Made by a program: the position numbers and the translations under genes. This document shows, piece by piece, positions 12,201 to 24,200 of a DNA stretch of 64,000 nt. The number at the start of each line of letters is the position of its first letter. The stretch's first letter is position 1. The stretch lies in contig CM044318.1 of NCBI GenBank assembly GCA_024291935.2, positions 82,222,001-82,286,000 of the forward strand, read 5' to 3'. Origin of the DNA: Okapia johnstoni (taxonomy: Eukaryota; Chordata; Mammalia; Artiodactyla; Giraffidae). The notes below the pieces were generated by a model. It was given only the letters and a program-made list of their open reading frames with translations. It was not told the origin of the DNA and made no database searches.

Positions 12201-15200
12201 TTACCAAATATAATGCTAGTTACAGTAATTCTGTAAATACTCACCAGCAGTAATATTTTCTAACATGGCTTTATAGTTTTAAGAAACTAATAATTGCATA
12301 ATGAACAAATTGCATGCTATAAGAGTTGGAATGTATTAGAGTCGCGTTTCCCTTGTGTGTGTGTGTGACATGGATTTATTGAGTTTATCCACGATCCTGA
12401 ATGCTATGTTGCCTAGATACGGTGGGAACTTGGAGAGAGTTAAATGCACTCTTGTTTTCCTGAAGGCAAACCAAGATTCTTGGTACATTTCATCTTTCTG
12501 CTTCAAGGCATAGAAAAACCATGGAAGGGACCCCAGATGAAGTCTCTATCATAAAACAGAGTGTATTATGGAACCGTTGTCAATTGCCTTCTAATGTGAA
12601 AACTAGTCACATAGGACCCCACCAGAAGACAGGCATAATGGCATTTGACCTTGTCTGAATAATTTTGTAATTTTCATGCCATTAGGTACAGGCATCTTTG
12701 AGATCTCCTTGTGAGAATGGCTCCCCAGTCTGACATCCAAAGAGTGAAAGGTTGATGAGTCTGCTGCTCAAGACTGCATTTCATGAATATTGAGCGTGAG
12801 GACTTTGACACGCAACAGGTAAGTTGTAAAAGCTTAAAAAACAGATCCAGACTTTATGCTAAAAACATCTCTGAAAGATTCCTGCAGCCAAGGTGGGAAA
12901 ATAAGATGCCCCAAAGAGAACTTACTAGTAACTTAGGGTTCGTTGTCCAACTTATCCTAACAAAGACAGCAGACCATGACCTGTCCCAGTGAACACAGCT
13001 TTCCATTTGGCTGCAGTTTTTGCAAGCACAGGGATTCTGCCTAATTTTTAATAAGCTGAACCTTGCAATAAAAGGAGATTTTTATCTCCAGAACTGATTC
13101 ACTAGATCTGGTTACGGGTTCACATCTGAAAATAGTTATGCTCCCGTGGAAAGCCTCATCTGTCTGTCGGAACACAGTATCATTGTGTTACAGTCAAGAA
13201 CACAAGGTGGTAATTTGTTCAGCTCCAAACAGCACAGGGAGACGGAGGTTTGCAGGGCTCGGGCAGTAGCTGACTTGTAGAAACACCACCTTTCCCAATC
13301 TAAATAAGGCGCTGATGCCAGCACTCCGAAAAGGGCAGCCAGAAAAAGAAGTTCTTGGTGTTTCTATAAAGCAAACTTCTCTGCTTGCTCTCCAAACGTG
13401 CTCTCGGCTGGTGAGCTCGGCTGGTGAGCTCAAGGTCAAGTGTCTGCCTGGCCTCCTGTTCCAAGTCTGCCTCCTACAGTGGCCACACCTTAAAATTCCT
13501 CTCTAGGATCCAGGTTCTCTCCCAAGCTCTCTGGCCAGAAGCCAGGTCCTTCCCTGCGATCCCCAGAGCTTCCAGGGATAACCCTGGTGGGCCAGCCTGT
13601 CAGCTGTGACTGTCCAGAATATCCCTGGAGGCCCAGCACAGCCTGGACCTGAAGCCAGGCTCTGGCCTCAGAGCAGGCCTTCTACCTGGGGTGTCTCGTT
13701 TTGTGTCTGGTACCAGAACCACAGCCATGGGTAAGCTGGGCAACTGCCCTCTTCATGAAGCCTCCATCAGAAATAACATCCTGTCCAGAATCCCAAAAAG
13801 CACGATATTTCAAGTTCACTAAACTATTAAAAGCACAACAAGCCTTCCTTCCATGGAAAACTCAATGATGGGTTTTTTGTTTTTTTTTTTAAAAAAAAGC
13901 CCACTACAGCGCACTGCACTGTAACAGGCATTCTGCATAAATTAATAATTTACAAGTACCTGAGCAAGTAAGTATACAGAGCACCATAGCACAGCACAGC
14001 ACCAATGGCAGTAGCTCAAAGTTCTTTCAAATCATGGTGTTTGAAAAATTAAAAAATTCTAAAAGTTGGTACAAAGAAAAAAATAACTCCAACTGGAGTT
14101 GAGAGATAGTGCAAACTTGTGTCTTCACTGTTGAACAAAGGTGTCCACTTGCTTCTCACTTAGCTTAGGCGATGGGGGCGGGTCTGGGCACTGGATGGGG
14201 CTGTTTCGGAGCAGGTCTGCAGGAAGAGAGAGGAGAAAACAAAACTGTGGTCAGAGGCCCTGCCAGCGATTCCTGCCAACCCTTGATGCCCAGGTTGGAG
14301 ATACCGTTTCCTGTGCTGTGATGGGCTTCCAGGATCAGATCTCACTTCTGCCCCCAACCCCACCCCAGGTGCTGGAGACCAACGGCTCCTGCTAGCAGCA
14401 GGGGTGGCAGATTCAGAAAGGACCTTGCTGAGGGCTGCAGCAACTTCAGCCGTTTATGACCCTTTTCAAAGCTGCCCTTCTAGTCTGTCCACAAGGTGAT
14501 TCGAGAAGAATGCCATGAGATAGAACGGTGCAAGCCACACGGGTGAGTCTCTCATGCAACTTTAAATTTTCTAGCAGTTGTGTGAAAAAAATACAGATTA
14601 AACTAATTTTAGTCATTTCATTTAACCCATCTTGTCCAGAGTAGCAGCAGTATTTCAGTAAGTCAACACAGAGAATTATTGATAGCCGACATGTTGGGGG
14701 TACTGACTGCAAAATCCAGGGTATATCTGCACTGCCCACATATCCTGTCTTCCACCAGCCATAGCATGCCCAGCAGTGACCATACTGAGGCGGCTCCAGA
14801 GGATGGGGAGTGAAGCTGGGCACGTGGGATCCCTCGGAGATGAACAGACCGAGTGTTCTCCTTCTGGGTGGAGACAGAACCAGTTCATACTGGTGTCATC
14901 AACTGGCAGAGGTAAGACGGACAGCTGCCTGAGATCATTTAAGAGAGGGCCTTCCCAAGAGGATCTAAATGCATATTTCTCCAAAGAAGTTGCTCAGTCG
15001 TGTTCAACTCTTTGTGACCCCATGGACGGAACCCGGGTCTCCCGCATTGCAGGCAGATGCTTTACCTTCTGAGCCACCAGGGAAGCCCCAAAGAAGACAC
15101 ACAGACGGCCAAAAAGCACATGAAAGATGCTCAGCATCACTAATTATCAGAGAAATGCAAATCAAAAGGACCACGAGGTACCCAACCTCACACCTGTCAG

Positions 15201-18200
15201 AATGGCTGTCATCAAAAAGTCTAAACCATCTAGAAGGTGGGGAGGTGGGAGGTGAGAGAGAGGTTTAAGAGGAAGGGGACATGTGTATACCCATCAGGGC
15301 TGATTCATGCTGAGGTACGGCAGAAACCAACACAGCATTGTAAAGCAATTATCCTCCAATTAAAAATCAGTAAGTCTGCAAATAATAAATGCTGGAGAGG
15401 GTGTGGAGCAAAGGGAACACTCCTACACTGTGGGTGGGAATGTAAGCTGGTGCATCCCCTGCAGAACACAGTGTGACTGTCCCTCAGAAAACTGAAGGTA
15501 GGGTTACCATGTGACCCAGAAACCCCACATCTGGAGATACATTAACTCAGAAAGATAGACGCACCCCAGTGTTCATCGTGGCACTATTTATGATAGCCAA
15601 GAAGCAACTTAAATGTCCATTGACATAGGAATGGATAAAGACGTAGTACATACATACAGCGGAACAGGACTCAAACATAAAGTAAGACAAAGACAACTGT
15701 CACTCATGTGGAATCTAATTTAAAAAATGATATCAATGAACTTACTTATTTATAAAACAGAAGCAGACTCACCTATTTTGAAAACGAATTTAGGGTTACT
15801 CAAGGGATGTGTGTGTGGGAGGGAATAAATTAGGAGCTTGGTATTAACATACACACATTACTATATATATAAGACAGACAACCAACAAGGACCTACTGTA
15901 TATAGCACAGGGAACCTGCCTGAATATTCTGTAATAACCTCTATGGGAAAAGAATCTGAAAAAGAATGAATATATACAGGTATAACTGAGTTGCTATGCT
16001 GTGTGCCTGAAACTAACACCATATTGTACATCAAGTATACTCTAATAAAATTTTCTTTTTTTTTTTTTTTTTTAAAATCACTGCCTCAGGAGAGGAGCGA
16101 AAAAAAAAGGCCTATGTGGTATGTATAATTTATATATAATGGGGTATTTCTCAGCTATAAAAAAGAATGAAATGTTATTTGCAGCCACATGGATGGACCC
16201 AGAGACTATCACATTAAGTGAAGGAAGTCAGAGAAAGACGAATATCATATGATAGATATCCCTTCTGGGTGGCATCTAAGATGTGACACAAGCGAACTTA
16301 TCTACAGAACAGACAGTGACATAGAGAACAGACTTGTGGTTTCCAAAGGGGAGGGAGGAGGGGGAGGGCCAGACTGGGAGTTTGGGGTCAGCAGATGCCA
16401 GCTACCACGCATAGACTGGATAAACAGCTACCGTGTACAGACTGGACAAACAACAAGGTCCTATTGTCTAGCACAGGGAACTGTATTTGCCATCCTGTGA
16501 TAGACGCTAATGGAGAAGAATGTACACACGTAAGTGAATCACCCTGCGGTACAGTAGGAAGGGACACACCACTGAAAATCAACGAAACTTCAATAAGATA
16601 AAAGAGGGCCTTCCCCACCTTCCCACCCATGTTTTTTCCTTTGAAAACTAGAAAAGTAACTTCAAGATCAGTGTACAAACCGCAGTGAAATAATATGGAT
16701 GCTCTGCAGTTTCTGTATGTGTATTGCCGGGAATCAAACCACTGTCCCGACCCCCTGACCAGCTTTATCTCTGAGATTTATTACACAGATCTGTCACGGG
16801 CCAAACATTTTTCCCCGAGAGCTGTAATGAACTCACGAATGCGTGCCTTCCCCTCAGAGATGCTGAATTATTGAACCCAGGGCCCGGCCAGCACCCTACC
16901 TTGCTCACAAAGCAAGCCGTCTGCCAAGGAGGCGTGTGTTTTGGCTGAGGGTTTAACCCATGTGTGAACTGGTAAATGTTTAACTACCCAGCATGGCAGT
17001 GGAAGTCAGAGGCCCCGATCTGTGGTGCTTGTCAATTTCCATCGTATAAATAACTCGCTCCCAACAGGACTTGGCTGAGCACGGAAGAGCTGTGTCGTGG
17101 CCACCAGGACGTGGTATTCCCGTCACACAGAAATGACAGATGTAGGTAACCTCAAGACAGTGATGGCAGTAAAATGTAGCTAAAAAAAGGAAGTTTGGGG
17201 CTCTGAGCATTTATTACTTTTGTTTTTAATATAACTGGCATCATTTCCAGTTTATGTAATTTTAAAGAATGGCCAGGCTTAACACCTAGCTGGCTAAATT
17301 CCTGGAAATTTAATAGTTCTTGCAAACCAGCGGGAGCTGGCTCCAGCACACCACTGGGTTAAACCTCCCTGCCCAAGTCAGGGTTCGGGCCTAGTCCCCT
17401 GGGAGAGGGCAGAGTGGATGACCCACATGGCCGCTCAGTCTGCAAAGGCGATTCCTTTCGCCAGCTGAGTGGTTACCCTTGCCCAGCAGTTTCTTCAGCC
17501 TAACTTCTTCCATTCCCCCTCTTTCATCCCTGGCCCTCCAACCTCACCTCGTTTCTCAGGATCCCTGGGACCGAGAAGAAGCCATCACAGTCCTAGTCAT
17601 ATTTTTGGAGGCAGGTGTCCCGCTGTCCCAATATTGCACCACTTGGAGGCTGGCTGTGGCCTGGCCCAGATCATCAGCCACTGTTCTGAAGGATCTGTTC
17701 TACTTGATCTTGAGCTGATCTCACAGGCAGGCCGGGATCACTGCTAAGAGCCACCAATTCTATAGCTCCCGGCTGCTTCCTGCTTCCTTTCAAGATCCGC
17801 CCTTGCGTCTGTCTTATGCTGCTCCCAGGTGTGGGGAGTACGGGACACACAGCCGACACCACACTCCCGTGTCCTCCAGTGGCTTGAGAAGCGTGGCCTG
17901 TGCAGCTGGCCCACATGGTTTCGGGGAGGAAGAGAGGGAAGAGGGTGCATCACCAACCTGATGGGTGCCAGGCGGAGCGCGGACTCCTGCCGTCCCGGGG
18001 ACCTGGCGGAGGTGCTGGCCAGGCGAGCCGTCTTGCTCAAGGGGTCTGCAGGCAGAGGCTTCTGAGGAGGGCTTGGCTTACGATTTCCCTGCAATAAACC
18101 ACAAGGTTAGGCATAATCACCATCTCCGTGCACTCAGATGAGACACTGACTTCAGAAGCTATCAGAGTCCCCTGGAGAGTGGGCTAGGGAGAGGAGGGCG

Positions 18201-21200
18201 GTTACGTTGCTACATAGCACGAGTTTCACTTCCAGTAAACTTTCTGACTACAGTCCCCTCACCACACAGGTGTGGTGGTGTGTGTGCGTGTGCATGCATG
18301 AGCATGCTGTGTTAAAAGATTTAACCATAGCATCATAGTTTAGTCGGTAAAGAATCTGCCTGCAATGCAGGAGACCTGGGTTTGATTCCTGGGTCGGGAA
18401 GATCCCCTGGAGAAGGAAATGGCAATCCACTCTAGTAGTCTTGCCCGAAAAATCCCATGGACAGAGGAGCCTGGAGGGCTACAGTCCATGGGGGTCACAA
18501 GAGTCGGACATAACTTAACAACTAAACCACCAAACCACCATCATTTAGTTACAGACACTCAAAGACGAATCTTCAGATGCCACATTGCTGACCGGCCTTG
18601 GACATAAAGTTGCTGCTGGCATCTCTGGCGTCTCTGGATGTCAACTTTGCCCTGTGCTTTTCAGGCTTCTTTTCACTTTATAAAGGCCCAACACGAGAAG
18701 CTGGTGAAAATCTTTTCAAGGAACACACTCGTTTCTTCAAATTTGCCAGAACCCTCTAACAGAACTGGTTCAGCTGCGGGTGAACCAGACAGGGAGGGGG
18801 CCACCCTCTGCCACCAACATAGGGTAAGTCACGCTGCTCCCCATAAAATGCACTACTGTTCTTCTACTGAAATACTTGCTAAGGATTCATTCAAAGAGTC
18901 ACCAACATGCCTGGAAAATGACACCCGGGAGGAAAATCCACGTCCACCAGAGGCCAGTGAGGGAGCCGGCAGGAGAGGGTGGCCAGAGCACAAACTTGGA
19001 GTTTCTGCTCTGGGTTTTATGCCAAGACCAACACTCTGTGACTCCTGCAAGTCTCTGGACTTCTCTGAACCTCAATTTCTCCAGGTGTCAAGTGGGAGAA
19101 AACAAAGACCCATCTCATAGCATTGTTATGAGGACTACATCATGCATGGGAAACTCCCAGAACACGGATAACAATGATTAAAAGGCACCCGTGTTCTTGG
19201 GCCTCCTTTCTTCCTTACTGTGAGAATGAAGGGGTTCACTGGAGCCATGGTGGGAAGTTGGTGAGATTGATAACACTGTTTTGAGCCCAGGGTGAACCTA
19301 GGCATCAAGACACCACCTGCTCTGGGCTTTGGAGCCTAGAAACACTTGTGCATGCACAGAAAGTGTGCAGAAAAGGGTGCCAGGAACTCAAGGAAGACAG
19401 GACATCCTAATAAACAGATGGCCTCACTCCCTGTGATGGCACTCAGTATTCCATACATCCAGGAATACCCAAGATGATTTAAGAACATTTGACTTGATTT
19501 TCTCACGGTACTCACCCCACTGATTACATCTCCACGGCAATCAGAGCTCAATTAAAAGAATGTGACAATATAGTCCCCCCCATTTAATGTTATCTCCTTG
19601 TGGCTCAGCTGGTAAAGAATCTGCCTGCAAGGCGGGAGACCTGGGTTTGATCCCTGGGTTGGGAAGATCCCCTGGAGAAGGGCATGGCAATCCACTCCAG
19701 TATTCTGGCCTCAAGAATTCCATGGACTGTATAGTCCATGGGATCGCAAAGAGCCGGACAAGACTAAGCGGCTTTCACTTTCACTTTGTAAAACAAAGGA
19801 AGCTATAATACCATAGAAGTTTGTCAACCACAGCTGCATGGAAAATATGCCAAGTTGAGACAAAGGGCAAACTGGGAGAGGAGAGAGCCACTGAACAGGG
19901 ACAGACTTACAAGGGACATTTCCACATGAGTGCTCATTTAAGGAAACACTAACAGCCCGCAGAATGTAAAAGAGAATACATCATTCACCAGGGATACAGA
20001 CCCACAATGCGCATGAGCACCGAGGTCGGGCTGTCTGTGTAGCTGACCAGCCTCCACGCTGATGCACTCTGAGGGAACACTCAAGTTATGCAACTTCTCC
20101 ACATGGTAGAGAGAAGGTGATGCAAGGGTTAAGTGAGAGATGATCTATTAATCTCTTAGCACAGAGCCTGGCACACAGCGACCAATAAGCATTAGCCACT
20201 ACTGTTTCACAGCTACTGTTAACGAAGGAGTGAACGGAACCACTTAAAGGCACCCTAATTGTACTGGGATTGCCATATACATACAACTATATGCGAAATA
20301 AATAACTGATAAACTACTGTACAGCACAGGGAACTCAGTGCTCTGTGGTGATCTGAATGGAAAGGAAAATTGAAAAAAGACTGGATATATGTATATGTAC
20401 AGTTGATTCACTTTGCTGTACAGCAGAGATGAACACAATATTGTAAAGCAACTGTACTCCAATAAAAAAAATTAATAAAAGCACCATAATCCTCCCAACA
20501 GACTCACTCTGGGGGATAAACCATGGCACTAAATCAAGTTCCGTTTCCTGTGAGATGGCAGGAAACTATGAGCAAGATATTAGTGAGCACTGTAAAAAAA
20601 GGAATGCATGCACCCATAAAGTTGAAAGACTTTGGAGATTAAATAATTCATGACTAAATGATGACTAGTTTTGCCACCAAGTATGAATAAATATCTAGTC
20701 TTGCTAGTAAAGATAACGTCAGGTTTTTACTGCAAGGCTGGAGAGAATGTGAGATGTATGTTACAACATTTCACAATATATTTGGATTTATCATGGAAGC
20801 TTAGGAGGTAATTAGGTGGGCCATTCATTCTGGTTTGCCTGGGACATTCCCAATTTATGGTAGCGTTGAATTTATTAATCACAGTCTCTCTAATGTGTCC
20901 TGGTTTAGAGGACAAATTATACAGTCACCGTAGTGATAAAAGCCCAAAGAGTTGAGATGCTGATTGAAAGTTCTGATTCAAATCTGGACTCAGCAGAGAC
21001 ACCAATCTGCTTCCCTCCTGCCACACCCAGGACAGGTGTCTATGGAAACATGAAACAGGTAGCTGCCTGGGTAAGATGCCAGCTTCCCACCAGGCCCAAT
21101 TGGGACAAAGTGGCTTCATGGAACAGTAGAGTTAATCAAAGATGAGGGGTCCTCCCTTCTCAGGGGTCAGACCTGGAGCCCCAAAATCCTCTGGGCAGAA

Positions 21201-24200
21201 GCCCCTGCAGACCTTGGAGAGAGGGGCGGAGCTTCCACACTCCCTTTGAGGCATCATTTTTCAAGCTGCCTTTGCAAAACCGGGACCCGGGCTTTCCCAA
21301 AGAAGTCCAATCCAGCCTGGCCACAAAGAGCCGTCAGGACGGAGCAGAGGAATGACTCCAGGTCTCAATGAACATAAACTCCACACTCAATAAACATTTC
21401 TTTAGACTGACTTTCATTTTTAAAAAGGAAATGACTTCAGATGCCCCTTTCTCTTCAACTCCTAGGTACTGGAGAAAAATCGTGATCTGTTATTAAATAG
21501 AGTGGTCTCGGGCTTCTCTGGTGGCTCAGTGGTAAAGAATCCGCCTGCCAATGCAGGAGACTTGGATTCGATCCCTGGTCTGGGAAGATCCCGCATGCCA
21601 CGGAGCAGCTGGGCCCGTGCACCAACAATTACTGAGTCTGTGCTCTAGAGCCCAGGAGCCACAACTCCTGAAGCCCACTCACCCTAGAGCCCATGCTTCA
21701 CAATGGGAGAGGTCACGACGATGAGAAGCCCACGCCCCGCAGCTGGAGAGGAGCCCCCCTCGCTCACTGCAACTAGAGAAAAGCCCACGCAGCAACAAAG
21801 ACCCAAAGCAACCAAAAACAAATACATAAAATTACAAAAAAATACAGAGTGTTCTCATTTCCCCATTTTCTGCTCATGTTTTAGCAACAGTCACATATTT
21901 CAAGTAGTTTTTAGAGGGATGAGAATAAATTTTTAGATCCAAATATAGCCCTTTGGCTTGACCGTCATAGAGAATTCTCAACTGTTATCTCCGTCTGCAT
22001 GATCAGCAAGAGGAAGTGCATCCTGCTTCTCCAGAGGGAAACCCCCAGGAAGACTGGATGTTATCACAGGAAAATGCCAGAGATGCCACAGAGGTCCCAG
22101 TGAGCTTGTGCAGGGCTGGGCTGGGGGTGGGGCAGCATGCACCCCACTCACCATCTGGCCCATCCCTGGCCCTGAAGGAACCGACACTTCGTGATAACAA
22201 CAAGGATAACTGGTTCCCCGGGGAAATGCCTCGACGTCTTTTTACTCGTTATGCAGAAGAGGCAGGCGTCCTTGCAAGAACATGTTGGCACCTAGCTGGA
22301 AGAGGTCCTTAGTTCTTTCCTTCTAAAACCACCTGAAGACAGTAAAAGAAAATGCACAAGGAGCAGCAAAACTCCACTTCTGGGAAAGCTGGATACATGA
22401 GAAAAGGATGCAAAGTGCGCAGCAGGCTGGGCCGAGAAGAGCCCACGGAAGGGACAGCCTGGAAGAGCACCCACCCTGCTTGCCAAGGACGAGACACGGG
22501 AGTGTGCCGCTGACACGCGGGTCAGGGCTGAAGGCCCAGCAGACGAATTCAGCCATCTGTGCACGCCTGGAGCAGGGGAGGGGAGCTGGCAGGGTCTCTG
22601 CTGAGAGCAGAGGAGGCCAGACCACCACCACCCCTCCAAGCCTGCTGTCCCCGCGGTCCCCCAGGAGGTGGGCAATGTAAGAGCTGGCCCTGAGCTCTAA
22701 CCTGGCCCTTCCCCCAACCGACCTGCAACTGGCGCTTCCTCCCTGGAAGACCTCCCTTCCTTTAAAGAGGGATTCAGACACACTAACGAAAAGGACTGAA
22801 GGAGCCACAATAAACAAAGGGTGAACCGAGAACTCGCCGGCAGAAACGTGTATGTATGTAAGGAAACACACAAAGGAGCTGGCGAAAGCTAAGAGGAACA
22901 GAGGAGGGAGGACTAAAGCAACCACAGGAACCAAAGGCCTGGACGGCGCTAAACACAGTCAGGGCTGCGGGGCTCCAGCCGAAGGAAAGGAGGAAAAGTT
23001 CAAGGGTGAAGGACAAAGAACACCGGCAAAGGTGACGCAGGGGTCTGAGCAAATGCTACAGAGGGAAAAGATAGTCAGCACTAACGTGCAAAAACTTTTC
23101 TGAAAGAGTCAAGTCACGGAAAGTGCACACAGTTTCCCTGGGGAAGTGCATGACGCTCATCACAGTGACAGACTTCATTCTGCTGGGCTCCAAAATCACT
23201 GCAGATGGCGACTGCAGCCACGAAATCAAAAGAAAAGTTCCTTGGAAGAAAAGCTATGACAAACCTAAACAGCATATTAAAAAGAAGACACATCACTTTG
23301 CCGACAAAGGTCCATATAGTCAAGGCTATGGTTTTTCCAGTAGTCATGCATGGATGTGAGAATTGGACCATCAAGAAGGCTGAGCACTGATGAATTGATG
23401 CTTTCGAACTGTAGTGCTGGAGAAGACCCTTGAGAGACCCTTGGACAGCAAGGAGATCACATCAGTCCATCCTAAAGGAGATCAACCCTGAATATTCATT
23501 GGAAGGACTGGTGCTGAAGCTGAAGCTCCAATACTTTGGCCACCTGATGTGAAAAGCTGACTCGCTGGAAAAGACCCTGATGCTGGGAAAGATTGAAGGC
23601 AGGAGGAGAAGAGGATGACAGAAGATGAGATGGTTGGATGGCATCACTGACTCAATGGACATGGGTTTGAACAACACTATCCAGGAGATAGTGAAGGACA
23701 GGGAAGCCTGGTGTGCTGCAGTCCAAGGGGTCACAAAGAGTCAGGCATGACTGAGCGACTGAACAACAACAACTACATCAGAAATAAGATACAACTCTTT
23801 AAAGCTACTGGACTTTCAAGGATACAGAATCATGTCACTTACAAGGAAAAAAAGATAAGCCAGCTTCTGATTTCTTCAGAGCAGATAGAGGAAGCATGCA
23901 TAGAAGAGTTTCAAGGAAGGAAAAGTGTGATCCATTAATTTTATGCCTAAAACACCATTGAAAACGTAAAGCAACAGCCAGATGTCTTTGAACGTGCAAA
24001 AATTCAGAGAAAATGCGTCCCAAGAGTTCTTCTGGAAGAAATTCTGAAAGTCCAACAGAATGGACTTCAGCCAGACAGGAAAAGGATGGCTCAGTGGCAA
24101 AAAGATTGAGCACTAAATCACTTCAATGTAGACCTCAGGCTAACAAAATTGTGGGAATTATGGCTACAGAACAGAAAGTAGATGTTACAAGCTATAATAC

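Larger units (their letters stand above)
9285..14164 (-). other. ADAM12: probable ADAM12 3' untranslated region
   Basis: About 4.9 kb runs from the ADAM12 stop to an AATAAA at 9301-9306. I see no Bov-tA, BovB, CHR-2 or L1 copy in it, while such elements are dense on both sides. That absence, the polyadenylation signal and the recalled length of the human ADAM12-L 3' UTR (about 5 kb) agree. It contains four TGGTGCT and one CAGTATT miRNA seed matches. The exact end is inferred. Confidence 0.6.
14958..16055 (+). mobile_element. ruminant L1 3' end, host to two later insertions
   Basis: It includes the end of L1 ORF2 (catttctccaaagaag context, then aatgctggagagggtgtgg and atagccaagaagcaactt) and the L1 3' UTR to the AATAAA-like end. 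A Bov-tA (14986-15089) and an L1 3' tail (15223-15371) interrupt it. Confidence 0.85.

Noticed and set aside
22323..22934. 203-codon open frame on the minus strand
   Set aside because: Low-complexity composition from purine-rich DNA on the other strand, no recognised domain, and overlapping frames are also open.
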